Counted from the first letter of the stretch, positions 42,033 to 51,263 are shown. The stretch is DNA of 64,000 bases from Streptomyces sp. NBC_00234 (GCF_036195325.1 NZ_CP108101.1:5580001-5644000); one strand, 5' to 3'. Numbers and translations: made by a program. The notes: generated by a model not told the origin, from the sequence alone.

Positions 42033-43013
42033 ATGCAGCCTAGGAACATGTCCATGAGCGGCGTCGTCGACCTCGCCGCCGTCAAAGCCGCCGGTGAGGC
42101 CAAGGCCAAGGCCGAGCAGGCCCGTGCCGACGCCTCCCGGCAGGGCGGCGGCGGTGCCGCGGCCCCCAGCTCCCTCGTGATCGACGTCGACGAAGCGGGC
42201 TTCGAGCGCGATGTGCTGACCCGCTCCTCCGAGGTCCCCGTCGTCATCGACTTCTGGGCCGAGTGGTGCGAGCCGTGCAAGCAGCTGGGCCCGCTCCTGG
42301 AGCGCCTGGCCGTCGAGTACAACGGCCGCTTCGTACTGGCCAAGGTCGACGTCGACGCCAACCAGATGCTGATGCAGCAGTTCGGTATCCAGGGCATTCC
42401 GGCCGTCTTCGCCGTCGTCGCCGGGCAGGCCCTCCCGCTCTTCCAGGGCGCCGCCCCCGAGGCCCAGATCCGCGAGACCCTCGACCAGTTGATCCAGGTC
42501 GGCGAGGAGCGCTTCGGTCTCACCGGAATCGTCGTCGACCCCTCCGCGCAGGGTGAGGACGCGGAAGGCCAGGCGCCGGCCGAGGTGCCCGCGGGCCCGT
42601 ACGACGCCCTGCTCGAAGCCGCGGCACAGGCGCTCGACGCCAACGACTTCGGCGGCGCCGTCCAGGCGTACAGGAACGTGCTCTCCGACGACCCGGCCAA
42701 CATCGAGGCCAAGCTCGGCCTGGCGCAGGCGGATCTGCTGGGCCGCGTCCAGAAGATGGACCCGCAGCAGGTGCGCAAGGACGCGGCCGAGAACCCGGAC
42801 GACGTGAAGGCGCAGATCGCCGCCGCCGACCTGGACCTCGTGGGCGGTCACGTCGAGGACGCGTTCGGGCGCCTCGTGGAGACGGTCCGCCGCAACTTCG
42901 GCGACGACCGGGACGCCGCGCGGGTGCGGCTGCTGGAGCTGTTCGAGGTCATCGGACCCGACGATCCGCGGGTCGCCGCCGCGCGTGCCTCCCTCGCGCG
43001 CGTCTTGTTCTGA
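42033..43013 (+). CDS. Thioredoxin-TPR (CnoX/YbbN-like) protein
   Basis: A 326-residue cytosolic protein starting at ATG 42033 with a strong RBS. Residues 1-45 are an Ala/Lys-rich helix. The thioredoxin domain (about 48-155) has active site WAEWCEPCKQ (Cys79, Cys82) and cis-Pro in IQGIPAVFAV. Residues 190-326 form TPR-like helices (AAQALDANDFGGAVQAYRNVLSDDP...). E. coli CnoX is a holdase that hands clients to GroEL; unlike E. coli CnoX, both cysteines are kept here, so redox activity is likely too. Confidence 0.92.
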   Translation: MQPRNMSMSGVVDLAAVKAAGEAKAKAEQARADASRQGGGGAAAPSSLVIDVDEAGFERDVLTRSSEVPVVIDFWAEWCEPCKQLGPLLERLAVEYNGRFVLAKVDVDANQMLMQQFGIQGIPAVFAVVAGQALPLFQGAAPEAQIRETLDQLIQVGEERFGLTGIVVDPSAQGEDAEGQAPAEVPAGPYDALLEAAAQALDANDFGGAVQAYRNVLSDDPANIEAKLGLAQADLLGRVQKMDPQQVRKDAAENPDDVKAQIAAADLDLVGGHVEDAFGRLVETVRRNFGDDRDAARVRLLELFEVIGPDDPRVAAARASLARVLF

Positions 43014-43022
43014 AGTGACAAC

Positions 43023-43058
43023 ACGGCCGTGGAGCCCTCGGGCGCCACGGCCGTTTTC
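43023..43058 (+). terminator. Terminator of the thioredoxin-TPR gene
   Basis: ACGGCCGTGG (43023-43032) pairs perfectly with CCACGGCCGT (43045-43054) and is followed by TTTTC. It lies ten bases after the stop. Confidence 0.85.
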
Positions 43059-43117
43059 GCGTCCGGGGGGATAAGACACCCCTCTGCTTTACCAAATCTT
43101 GACAAAGGTACGCGCTG

Positions 43118-43130
43118 TTACTCGCAGTAA
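43118..43130 (+). promoter_or_regulatory. TTACT-CGC-AGTAA dyad (site 1)
   Basis: A 5-bp-arm inverted repeat with a 3-base spacer, next to TTGACA at 43099. It resembles site 2 126 bases downstream. Confidence 0.5.
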
Positions 43131-43243
43131 ATCGCGACCTGGGATCTGTCCGCTTACGGACCCCATTCTCCTCATTCCGGTGTCCGCTTGACACCACCCT
43201 GTGTGGCCGGTCGACGCCACCCCGTCGCAGCTCGGTTATCGGG

Positions 43244-43261
43244 CCGTTACTAGCGAGTAAC
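43244..43261 (+). promoter_or_regulatory. CGTTACT-AGCG-AGTAACG dyad (site 2)
   Basis: Perfect 7-bp arms with a 4-base spacer, 350 bases upstream of the DUF6230 gene. Typical size for a TetR-family site. Confidence 0.6.
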
Positions 43262-43610
43262 GAACCCCCTTGTGTCACGGGCGCGAATGCACCACGATCG
43301 GCCGGGCTCGGTCCAATTCCGCCACCCGACCACCAGTCGGGGCCTGCGGCTCAGTTGGGTCCCCACCGGGTCGGTCGGCGGCAGTGGCGCCGACCGCGGA
43401 CAGGGGGGTTCCTGCCGTTCGGCAGGGCCTGTCCGAACCGGTTGCGCAGAAGCGTGACCAGTGGTTGTCGCTCGGGGGTGATCGCCGGTGATTCGGACGC
43501 GGTACGCGCTTCCGGTCCGGGCGCTCTCCTTCCCGAGGACGTAGCACTTCTCCCATCCCAGGACGGGCACGAGCCCGACCGGAGATGTACGTCCGAGAAG
43601 GAGGAAAATT

Positions 43611-44255
43611 ATGAGTTCCCAAGTCCGCGGTGGGACGAGATGGAAGCGTTTCGCTCTGGTCATGGTGCCGAGCGTCGTCGCGACCGCAGCAGTCGGTGTC
43701 GGCCTCGCGCAGGGCGCGCTGGCCGCTTCCTTCGCCGTGTCCGGCCAGAGCTTCAAGGTCAGCACGGACAAGCTCGTCGGTGAGAACTTCGTCCAGTACG
43801 GCAGCGTCGCTGTCGGCACGGACATCGAAGGCAAGGAGAAGCAGGCACACCCGGTCGCGGTGTCCGGCTTCAGCAAGGCCACGATCACCAACATGTGCCA
43901 GTCGGTGGTCACGCCGAACCTGCCCTTCGGTCTCGGCAGCGTCAGCCTCGAGCTGAACGCCGGTACGAACCCGGAGAAGCCGGTCGAGGCGACCAACCTC
44001 TACCTGGACGTCGCTCAGCTCGACGCGGATGCGTACTTCGAGCAGATCGACATCGGTGTGGGTGCCTCGTCGCTCGGTGCCCCCGGCATCCAGCCCGGCA
44101 CCGAAGGTGCGGTCAAGGCGGGCGGCTTCGCGCAGCGCGCCAAGAAGGCCACCCTGACCAACGTGGAGCAGACGGCCTGGGCGACCACGGCCGGCACCTT
44201 CAAGCTCAGCAACCTGAGCCTGAAGCTGCACAAGGGCGTCAAGGAGTGCTTCTAA
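43611..44255 (+). CDS. DUF6230-family envelope protein
   Basis: A 214-residue protein with one N-terminal hydrophobic segment (about 14-36: FALVMVPSVVATAAVGVGLAQGALA) that acts as a signal peptide or anchor. The rest is a predicted beta-rich extracytoplasmic domain (AASFAVSGQSFKVSTDKLVGENFVQYGSVAV ...). It has two Cys residues, one near the C-terminal end (KGVKECF). Homologues are sometimes labelled cholesterol esterase, for which I see no hydrolase motif. The RBS (AAGGAGG) is near perfect, implying high expression. It is followed by a DUF6114 membrane protein gene, a recurring pair in Streptomyces. Confidence 0.85.
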   Translation: MSSQVRGGTRWKRFALVMVPSVVATAAVGVGLAQGALAASFAVSGQSFKVSTDKLVGENFVQYGSVAVGTDIEGKEKQAHPVAVSGFSKATITNMCQSVVTPNLPFGLGSVSLELNAGTNPEKPVEATNLYLDVAQLDADAYFEQIDIGVGASSLGAPGIQPGTEGAVKAGGFAQRAKKATLTNVEQTAWATTAGTFKLSNLSLKLHKGVKECF

Positions 44256-44350
44256 GCACTCGCCCGGGTGGCCGGAACGCTCCCTGCGGGCCTCCGGCCG
44301 CCCACCCTTTCTTTTCTCACGGCAGTACCGGTTCCAGGGAGCTGTTTTCC

Positions 44351-44908
44351 ATGAGCCCCGAGTCCACAGGGCAGAACGAGCACCACCTCACCGTCCTCCG
44401 GCGGGGATTCCGCACCTGGCGGGGTAACCGGCCGTTCTGGGCGGGCCTGTTCACCATCGTGGGCGGTGTACCCATCGCCTACTTCCCGTACGCCGACCTG
44501 CATCTCGGCAATATGACGCTGGCGATGTCCACCACCGCCGGCGCCGGGTCCCTGATCATCGGGATTCTGCTGATGACGCTGGGTCTGACGATGTGGTTCC
44601 ACCACATCGTCCGCGTGTTCGCCGGTGTCGCGGCGATCCTGCTGGCGCTGATCTCCATACCCGTCGCCAACATCGGCGGCTTCCTGATCGGCTTCCTGTT
44701 CGCCATGCTCGGCGGCGCGCTGTCCATCTCCTGGGCACCGGGCGAGCCGAAGGCGGACGAGGACCTGTTCCACAAGGGCGCTCCGCAGGAGCACCCGGGG
44801 ACCGAGCCCTCCGAGGACGTGTTCCACGGGGCGGCCGTTCCCCAGCAGCAACCGGCCGGGTACGACACCACAGTTGAGGCCGACGGCGGGGGGCATCGTG
44901 CGGGGTGA
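44351..44908 (+). CDS. DUF6114-family integral membrane protein
   Basis: A 185-residue protein with four hydrophobic segments between residues about 29 and 130 (FWAGLFTIVGGVPIAYFPYA, AGAGSLIIGILLMTLGLTMWF, VFAGVAAILLALISIPVANIG, GFLIGFLFAMLGGALSISWA). The C-terminal 55 residues are hydrophilic, with two EDLFHKGA/EDVFHGAA-like repeats. It starts 95 bases after the DUF6230 gene and overlaps the next gene, so it belongs to the same operon. Function unknown. Confidence 0.85.
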   Translation: MSPESTGQNEHHLTVLRRGFRTWRGNRPFWAGLFTIVGGVPIAYFPYADLHLGNMTLAMSTTAGAGSLIIGILLMTLGLTMWFHHIVRVFAGVAAILLALISIPVANIGGFLIGFLFAMLGGALSISWAPGEPKADEDLFHKGAPQEHPGTEPSEDVFHGAAVPQQQPAGYDTTVEADGGGHRAG

Positions 44909-46160
44909 CGACGGACAGCCGATGAACACGGTCACCGGCGAGGACCTCCGCGAGCGGAGGGGACCGCGCCACGCGGCCCCGAAGAAGTCGCTGATGACCA
45001 AGCTCCACATACCCGCGGGCAAGAAGGCGTTCGCGCTCGCCGCGATGCCCACGGCGGTCTTCGTCGGCATGGGCCTCACGCCCAAGCTCGCGATGGCCGA
45101 CGACGCCTCGGACATCCCCTTCGCCCCCGGGCCCTGTGTCACCCGCTCCGACGAACCGAGCGAGTCGCAGGAGCCGAAGGCGACGGCCACGCCGACCCCG
45201 AGCGCCACGCCGAGCGCGGACGCCACGGACAAGCCCGAGGAGCCGGAGGCGACCGAACCGGCCGCGCCGAAGCCCTCGGCGAGCTCGACCGCGCCCGCCA
45301 CCACGGCGCAGGACGAGCCCGCGGCGGCGCCGACCGCGACGCCCGAGCCCACCGAGACCAAGAACCCGCTCGACCCCCTCGGGGTCGGTGACGCGCTCAA
45401 GGATCTCTTCGACGGACCGGACCAGGAGACGGCGAGCCCGTCCCCGACTCCCACCACCGAGTCGCCCGCGCCGAAGGAGACCGCCCCCACCGCTCCGGCG
45501 GACACGACCGACGAGACGGACGAGGCGAAGGACCCGGTCGACAAGACCACCGACGCCATCCGGGAAGCGGCCGGCAAGGCGGGCAAGCAGGTCGAGGAGC
45601 TCGACGAGGACATCAAGGGCCTCGACCCGGTGAAGGACGAGGACATCCCGGACGGCGCCAAGGAGCGCTTCCCGTGTCCGACCGCCGACCCCGAGGCGCT
45701 CGCCGCGGCCGACCTGGAGCAGGGCATCCCGCTGCTCCCGAACGAGCCGTGGGTCCTCGAATCGTCGCTGCTCACGCTCAACGGGCTCGACTACAAGGGC
45801 ATCGTCGAGGTGAAGAGGACGGACGGCAGCATCAAGAAGGTGCTGAAGTTCACCGCGAGTTCCATCGACATCAAGGACCTCCACCAGCTGACGGTGGGAC
45901 CGGCCGGCACGACCGGCCACGTCACGTCGGACGAGGGCTCCACGTCCACGATCCGCGACGGCGAGGTGACGATGTACACGCAGGAACTGAAGGGCAACCT
46001 CTTCGGCCTCATCCCGATCACCTTCAGCCCGGAGACCCCGCCGCCGCTGAACGTGCCGTTCGCCTTCTTCACCAAGGTGAAGGTGACGCAGGCCGGCCAG
46101 TTCGGGGGCTCGCTCAGGGTGCCCGGACTGCAGAACTTCTTCACGGGCGGCAACAGCTAG
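44898..46160 (+). CDS. Exported Pro/Thr/Ala-rich protein with C-terminal beta domain, unknown function
   Basis: About 420 residues. GTG 44898 is preferred for its G-rich RBS and overlaps the previous gene; ATG 44922 (MNTVTGEDL) is the alternative. A hydrophobic segment (KKAFALAAMPTAVFVGMGLTPKLAMA) serves as signal or anchor near residue 55. A low-complexity Pro/Thr/Ala/Glu linker of roughly 165 residues follows, then a globular C-terminal domain (from about PCPTADPEALAAADLEQGIPLLPNEPWVL) with beta-strand patterns ending FTGGNS. I do not recognise the domain. Third gene of the DUF6230/DUF6114 operon. Confidence 0.75.
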   Translation: MRGDDGQPMNTVTGEDLRERRGPRHAAPKKSLMTKLHIPAGKKAFALAAMPTAVFVGMGLTPKLAMADDASDIPFAPGPCVTRSDEPSESQEPKATATPTPSATPSADATDKPEEPEATEPAAPKPSASSTAPATTAQDEPAAAPTATPEPTETKNPLDPLGVGDALKDLFDGPDQETASPSPTPTTESPAPKETAPTAPADTTDETDEAKDPVDKTTDAIREAAGKAGKQVEELDEDIKGLDPVKDEDIPDGAKERFPCPTADPEALAAADLEQGIPLLPNEPWVLESSLLTLNGLDYKGIVEVKRTDGSIKKVLKFTASSIDIKDLHQLTVGPAGTTGHVTSDEGSTSTIRDGEVTMYTQELKGNLFGLIPITFSPETPPPLNVPFAFFTKVKVTQAGQFGGSLRVPGLQNFFTGGNS

Positions 46161-46200
46161 GGCCTCTCGTCCACAGACCCGTTCGGGAGCCGCAGGGAGC

Positions 46201-46234
46201 GGTGGGCCGTACCCCTCGTGGGGTGCGGCCCACC
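46201..46234 (+). terminator. Terminator of the DUF6230 operon
   Basis: GGTGGGCCGTACCCC pairs with GGGGTGCGGCCCACC around TCGT, with one G-T wobble. It is 40 bases after the stop at 46160. Confidence 0.8.
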
Positions 46235-46371
46235 GTCATGCCCGTACGCCCCCGTTGACCTCGGCGTATCCGCAAAGTTCCGCGCATCGGCCTGAGTTGA
46301 TCACTTTGCACGCCATGATCAATAAGTCGATCGGCGCCGGATCACAGCTTCATGACGAGGCGGCACGGCAA

Positions 46372-46397
46372 AGGGCCGGGCTTGGCGGCCCGGCCCT
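46372..46397 (-). terminator. Terminator of the pyruvate kinase gene
   Basis: AGGGCCGGGC and GCCCGGCCCT are perfect 10-bp arms with a 6-base loop, followed on the minus strand by TTTGCC. It lies 24 bases past the pyk stop. Confidence 0.8.
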
Positions 46398-46420
46398 CGG
46401 TGATCTCGTTCGCAGGCGCG

Positions 46421-47851
46421 TCAGTCGCGCTCTTCGCCGCCCAGGTGGTGGACCCGGACCATGTTGGTGGTGCCGGGGACGCCGGGGGGCGAGCCGGCCG
46501 TGATGATCATCGTGTCGCCGGTGTTGTAGCGGTTCAGCTTCAGCAGCTCGGCGTCCACGAGGTCGACCATGGAGTCCGTGTTGTTCGCGTGCGGGACGAT
46601 GTAGGACTCGACGCCCCAGCTCAGCGCGAGCTGGTTGCGGGTGCCCTCCTCGGTGGTGAAGGCCAGGATCGGCTGCGCGGTGCGGTAGCGGGACAACCGG
46701 CGGGCCGTGTCACCGGACTTGGTGAAGGCGACGAGGGCCTTGCCGTCCAGGAAGTCCGCGATCTCGCAGGCCGCGCGGGCGACCGAACCGCCCTGCGTGC
46801 GGGGCTTCTTGCCCGGCACCAGCGGCTGGAGGCCCTTGGAGAGGAGCTCCTCCTCGGCGGCGACGACGATCTTCGACATCGTCTTGACCGTCTCGATCGG
46901 ATACGCGCCCACGCTGGACTCGGCGGACAGCATGACCGCGTCGGCCCCGTCCAGGATCGCGTTGGCGACGTCGGACGCCTCGGCGCGCGTCGGGCGCGAG
47001 TTGGTGATCATCGACTCCATCATCTGGGTCGCCACGATCACCGGCTTGGCGTTGCGGCGGCACAGCTCGATGAGGCGCTTCTGCACCATCGGGACCTTTT
47101 CGAGCGGGTACTCGACGGCCAGGTCGCCGCGGGCGACCATCACACCGTCGAAGGCGGCGACGACGCCCTCCATGTGCTCGACGGCCTGCGGCTTCTCCAC
47201 CTTGGCGATGACGGGGACCCGGCGGCCCTCCTCGTCCATCACCTTGTGGACGTCCTTCACGTCCTCGGCGTCCCGCACGAAGGAGAGGGCGACCAGGTCG
47301 CAGCCCATCCGGAGGGCGAACCGCAGGTCCTCGACGTCCTTCTCGGACAGGGCCGGCACGTTCACGGCAGCACCCGGCAGGTTGATGCCCTTGTGGTCGG
47401 AGATGACACCGCCCTCGATGACGATGGTCCGGACCCGGGGGCCCTCGACCGCGACGACCTTGAGCTCGACGTTGCCGTCGTTGATCAGGATCGGGTCGCC
47501 CTTGGTGACGTCGCCGGGCAGCCCCTTGTAGGTGGTGCCGCAGATCGACTTGTCGCCGGGGACGTCCTCGGAGGTGATCGTGAACTCGTCCCCGCGGACC
47601 AGCTCGACGGGGCCCTCGGCGAACTTCGCCAGGCGGATCTTCGGTCCCTGGAGGTCGGCGAGGACACCGACCGCGTGGCCGGTCTCGGCGGCGGCCTTGC
47701 GGACCCTGTCGTATCGGCCCTGGTGCTCCTCATGGGTGCCGTGACTGAAATTGAAACGGGCCACGCTCATGCCGGCCTCGATCAGAGCGACGAGCTGCTC
47801 ATGGGAGTCGACGGCGGGACCGAGGGTGCAGACGATTTTGGAACGGCGCAT
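46421..47851 (-). CDS. pyk: Pyruvate kinase
   Basis: Converts phosphoenolpyruvate and ADP to pyruvate and ATP. The 476-residue protein starts at ATG 47851 with MRRSKIVCTLGPA. Active-site motifs are complete: RFNFSHGTHEEH, ADLQGPKIR, the signature VIAKVEKPQAVEHM with the catalytic Lys, and MVARGDLAVEYPLEKVPMVQK, followed by PVIVATQMMESM and AILDGADAVMLSAESSVGAYP. The C-terminal allosteric domain ends VRVHHLGGEERD. It is the third gene after pta and ackA on the same strand, 74 bases behind ackA. Confidence 0.97.
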   Translation of the reverse strand: MRRSKIVCTLGPAVDSHEQLVALIEAGMSVARFNFSHGTHEEHQGRYDRVRKAAAETGHAVGVLADLQGPKIRLAKFAEGPVELVRGDEFTITSEDVPGDKSICGTTYKGLPGDVTKGDPILINDGNVELKVVAVEGPRVRTIVIEGGVISDHKGINLPGAAVNVPALSEKDVEDLRFALRMGCDLVALSFVRDAEDVKDVHKVMDEEGRRVPVIAKVEKPQAVEHMEGVVAAFDGVMVARGDLAVEYPLEKVPMVQKRLIELCRRNAKPVIVATQMMESMITNSRPTRAEASDVANAILDGADAVMLSAESSVGAYPIETVKTMSKIVVAAEEELLSKGLQPLVPGKKPRTQGGSVARAACEIADFLDGKALVAFTKSGDTARRLSRYRTAQPILAFTTEEGTRNQLALSWGVESYIVPHANNTDSMVDLVDAELLKLNRYNTGDTMIITAGSPPGVPGTTNMVRVHHLGGEERD

Positions 47852-47925
47852 GAGGCGGATCCTATCGGTTTGTTTCGCTGCGGAATATTCCGTCTGGTGG
47901 AAGATACAAAGGGGCGCGGGGGTGC

Positions 47926-49185
47926 TCAGTTGTCGACCTGTCCGACGAGGGCGAAGGTCTGGCCGGCGATCTCCAGCTCCTCGTCCGTCGGCACCACGGC
48001 GACCGCGACCCGCGCGTAGTTCGGCGAGATCAGCCGCGGTTCGCCGGACCGCACGGCGTTGAGGTCCGCGTCCACCGCGAGCCCCAGCTCCTCCAGACCG
48101 GCGATGGCAGCCTCGCGCACCGGGGCCGAGTTCTCCCCGACACCCGCCGTGAACACCACCGCGTCCACCCGCCCGAGGACCGCCGAATAGGCGCCGATGT
48201 ACTTCTTCAGCCGGTGGATGTAGATGTCGAAGGCGAGCGCGGCACGCTCGTCGCCCTCGTCGACCCGGCGGCGGATCTCCCGCATGTCGTTGTCGCCGCA
48301 CAGCCCGACCAGACCGCTCTTCTTGTTCAGCAGGACATCGATCTCGTCCGCGGACATCCCCGCCACCCGCATGAGATGGAAGGTGACCGCCGGATCGATG
48401 TCTCCGGAACGCGTACCCATCACCAGCCCCTCCAAGGGGGTCAGTCCCATGGAGGTGTCCACGCACCGGCCGCCCGCCACCGCGGAGGCCGAGGCGCCGT
48501 TGCCCAGGTGCAGCACGACGAGGCTGAGCTCTTCCCGCGGCCGGCCCAGCAGCTCCGCCGTCCTGCGGGAGACGTACGCGTGCGAGGTGCCGTGGAAGCC
48601 GTAACGGCGGATCCGGTGCGCGTCCGCCGTCTCGATGTCGATCGCGTACCGCGCGGCGCTCTCCGGCATCGTCGTGTGGAACGCCGTGTCGAAGACCGCG
48701 ACCTGCGGCAGGTCGGGGCGCAGCGCCTGTGCCGTACGGATGCCCGTGATGTTCGCCGGGTTGTGCAGCGGGGCCACCGGGACGAGACGCTCGATCTCCG
48801 CCAGCACCTCGTCCGTGATCACGGTGGGCTCGGTGAACCGCAGACCGCCGTGCACCACACGGTGGCCGATCGCCGCCAGTTCGGGGGAGTCCAGGCCGAG
48901 GCCGTCGGCCGCCAGTTCCTCGGCAGCCGCCTTCAGGGCCTCCTCGTGGTCCGCGATCCGGCCGGTGCGCTCCCGCGGCTCCGCGCCGCCGCCCTCCAGC
49001 AGGGTGTGCGTGAGCCGGGAGGTCTCCTCGCCGATCCGCTCGACCAGGCCGACCGCGAGCCGTGACCGGTCGCGCATGTCGAGAAGCTGGTACTTCACCG
49101 ACGAGGAGCCGGAGTTGAGCACGAGGACGCGATGGGGGAGCTCGGGGGCCACGGTGGTCGTACCTTCGCCGATCGGGGTGGTCAT
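47926..49185 (-). CDS. ackA: Acetate kinase
   Basis: Phosphorylates acetate or makes ATP from acetyl phosphate. The 419-residue protein shows LVLNSGSSSVKYQL, GHRVVHGG, VAVFDTAFHTTMP, YGFHGTSHAYVS with catalytic residues, LHLGNGAS and the ATP-binding FTAGVGENSAPVR. ATG 49185 is preferred because AGGAG lies 9 bases upstream; GTG 49194, which overlaps the pta stop as GTGA, is too close to that RBS. It is translationally tied to pta upstream. Confidence 0.96.
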   Translation of the reverse strand: MTTPIGEGTTTVAPELPHRVLVLNSGSSSVKYQLLDMRDRSRLAVGLVERIGEETSRLTHTLLEGGGAEPRERTGRIADHEEALKAAAEELAADGLGLDSPELAAIGHRVVHGGLRFTEPTVITDEVLAEIERLVPVAPLHNPANITGIRTAQALRPDLPQVAVFDTAFHTTMPESAARYAIDIETADAHRIRRYGFHGTSHAYVSRRTAELLGRPREELSLVVLHLGNGASASAVAGGRCVDTSMGLTPLEGLVMGTRSGDIDPAVTFHLMRVAGMSADEIDVLLNKKSGLVGLCGDNDMREIRRRVDEGDERAALAFDIYIHRLKKYIGAYSAVLGRVDAVVFTAGVGENSAPVREAAIAGLEELGLAVDADLNAVRSGEPRLISPNYARVAVAVVPTDEELEIAGQTFALVGQVDN

Positions 49186-49190
49186 CCGGT

Positions 49191-51263
49191 TCACTCCTCG
49201 CCCTGCGCCTGGATCGCGGTGATGGCCACGGTGTTGACGATGTCCTGGACGAGCGCGCCGCGGGACAGGTCGTTGACGGGCTTGCGGAGCCCCTGGAGCA
49301 CCGGGCCGACGGCCACCGCTCCCGCCGAGCGCTGCACGGCCTTGTAGGTGTTGTTGCCGGTGTTGAGGTCCGGGAAGATCAGCACCGTCGCCTGGCCGGC
49401 CACCTCCGAGCCGGGCAGCTTGGTCGCCGCGACGGACGGCTCGACCGCCGCGTCGTACTGGATCGGCCCCTCGATCCGGAGGTCCGGCCGTGACGCGCGT
49501 ACCCGCTCCGTCGCCTCCCGCACCTTGTCGACGTCCGCGCCCGTTCCCGAGGTGCCCGTCGAGTACGACAGCATCGCGATCCGGGGCTCCACCCCGAACC
49601 TCGCGGCGGTCGCGGCCGACTGCACGGCGATGTCCGCGAGCTGTTCCGCGTCCGGGTCCGGGTTGACCGCGCAGTCCCCGTACACCAGGACCTTGTCGGC
49701 GAGGCACATGAAGAAGACCGAGGAGACGATCGAGGCGTCCGGCTTGGTCTTGATGATCTCGAAGGCCGGGCGGATCGTCGCCGCGGTGGAGTGCACCGAG
49801 CCGGAGACCATGCCGTCGGCCAGGCCCTCCTGGACCATCAGCGTGCCGAAGTAGTTCACGTCGGACACGACGTCGTACGCGAGCTCCACCGTCACCCCGC
49901 GGTGCGCGCGCAGTTGTGCGTACCGCTCCGCGAAGGACTGGCGCAGTTCCGAGGTCTGCGGGTCGATCAGCTGGGTCCCGGCGAGGTCGATGCCGAGGTC
50001 CGCGCTCTTCTTGCGGATCACGTCGACGTCCCCGAGGAGGGTCAGATCGCAGACATCGCGCCGCAGCAGCACATCGGCGGCGCGCAGCACCCGTTCCTCG
50101 GCGCCCTCGGGCAGGACGACCCGGCGCCGCTTGGCGCGGGCCTGCTCCAGCAGGTCGTGCTCGAACATCATCGGCGTGACCCGGCCGCTGCGGGCCACGG
50201 AGATCCGGTCCAGCAGGTCGGCGGTGTCCATGTGGCGCTCGAAGAGGCCGAGCGCCATCTCCGCCTTGCGGGGCGTCGCCGCGTTCAGCTTGCCTTCGAG
50301 CGTGAAGAGTTCCGCGGCGGTGGGGAAGGAGCCGCCGGCGACCGCGACGACCGGGGTCCCCGGTGCGAGCCGCGCGGCGAGCCGCAGGATCTCCTCACCC
50401 GGCCGCTCGTCCAGCGTCAGCAGCAGCCCGGCGATGGGCGGTGTGCCCGCGCTGTGCGCGGCCAGCGCGCCGATCACCAGGTCCGCCCGGTCCCCGGGGG
50501 TGACCACCATGCAGCCCGGCGTCAGCGCGTTCAGCACGTTCGGCAGCATCGCGCCGCCGAAGACGAAGTCCAGGGCGTCCCGGGAGAGGCCCGCGTCGTC
50601 CCCGAGCAGCACCGTGGCGTCGAGCGTCGCGACGATCTGGGAGACGGTGGGCGCGGAGAGCGCCGGGTCGTCCGGCAGGACCGAACAGGGGACGGGCAGC
50701 CGCGCCGCCAGCCGCTCGGCGACCTTCTCGCGGTCCTCGGGCGCCACCCGGTTCACGACCATGGCGAGGACGTCGCAGCCGAGCCCCGCGTAGGCGCGGT
50801 AGGCGTTGCGCGTCTCGGCCCGTACGGACTCGGCGGGCTGGCCCTTGCCGCCGACCACCGCGATCACCGAGGCGCCGAACTCGTTGGCCAGGCGTGCGTT
50901 GAGCGCCAGCTCGTCCGGGAGCTGGGTGGCGGAGAAGTCGGAGCCGAGGACCAGGACCACTTCGTACGCGCGGGCCACCTGGTGGAAGCGCTCGACGAGC
51001 CGTGACACGAGTTCGTCGGTACCCTGCTCCGCCTGGACCGCGGACGCCTCGTGGTAGTCGAGGCCGTATACGGTCTCCGGGCTCTGGGTGAGCCGGTAGC
51101 GCGCCCGCAGCAGCTCGAACAGCCGGTCGGGGCTGTCGTGCACGAGCGGGCGGAAGACTCCGACCCGGTCCACCTGACGCGTCAGTAGCTCCATGACTCC
51201 CAGGTCGACGACCTGGCGGCCGTCCCCCCGGTCGATTCCCGTCACGTACACGCTGCGCGCCAC
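49191..51263 (-). CDS. pta: Phosphate acetyltransferase, long form
   Basis: Interconverts acetyl-CoA and acetyl phosphate. The 690-residue enzyme starts at GTG 51263 (VARSVYVTGIDRGDGR), with GGGAGAG upstream. It has an N-terminal P-loop-related domain (about 1-200), a central DRTGG domain (about 205-320) and the C-terminal catalytic domain (about 365-690) with VVLPEGAEERVLRAADVL, MVSGSVHSTAATIRPAFEII and LIFPDLNTGNNTYKAVQR. It heads the pta-ackA pair and is divergent from pfkA. Confidence 0.96.
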   Translation of the reverse strand: MARSVYVTGIDRGDGRQVVDLGVMELLTRQVDRVGVFRPLVHDSPDRLFELLRARYRLTQSPETVYGLDYHEASAVQAEQGTDELVSRLVERFHQVARAYEVVLVLGSDFSATQLPDELALNARLANEFGASVIAVVGGKGQPAESVRAETRNAYRAYAGLGCDVLAMVVNRVAPEDREKVAERLAARLPVPCSVLPDDPALSAPTVSQIVATLDATVLLGDDAGLSRDALDFVFGGAMLPNVLNALTPGCMVVTPGDRADLVIGALAAHSAGTPPIAGLLLTLDERPGEEILRLAARLAPGTPVVAVAGGSFPTAAELFTLEGKLNAATPRKAEMALGLFERHMDTADLLDRISVARSGRVTPMMFEHDLLEQARAKRRRVVLPEGAEERVLRAADVLLRRDVCDLTLLGDVDVIRKKSADLGIDLAGTQLIDPQTSELRQSFAERYAQLRAHRGVTVELAYDVVSDVNYFGTLMVQEGLADGMVSGSVHSTAATIRPAFEIIKTKPDASIVSSVFFMCLADKVLVYGDCAVNPDPDAEQLADIAVQSAATAARFGVEPRIAMLSYSTGTSGTGADVDKVREATERVRASRPDLRIEGPIQYDAAVEPSVAATKLPGSEVAGQATVLIFPDLNTGNNTYKAVQRSAGAVAVGPVLQGLRKPVNDLSRGALVQDIVNTVAITAIQAQGEE

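Larger units (their letters stand above)
43014..43610. other. 597-base intergenic region upstream of the DUF6230 cluster
   Basis: No ORF with coding character is seen. The region holds the thioredoxin terminator, two TTACT-AGTAA dyads (43118-43130 and 43244-43261), TTGACA hexamers at 43099 and 43188 without good -10 partners, and the strong RBS AAGGAGG before 43611. It is more AT-rich between 43080 and 43140 than its flanks, which suggests regulatory DNA. Confidence 0.6.

Noticed and set aside
43099..43131. TTGACA with a downstream -10 as the DUF6230 promoter
   Set aside because: No acceptable -10 hexamer lies 16-19 bases downstream, and the site is 500 bases from the gene; recorded only as part of the region.
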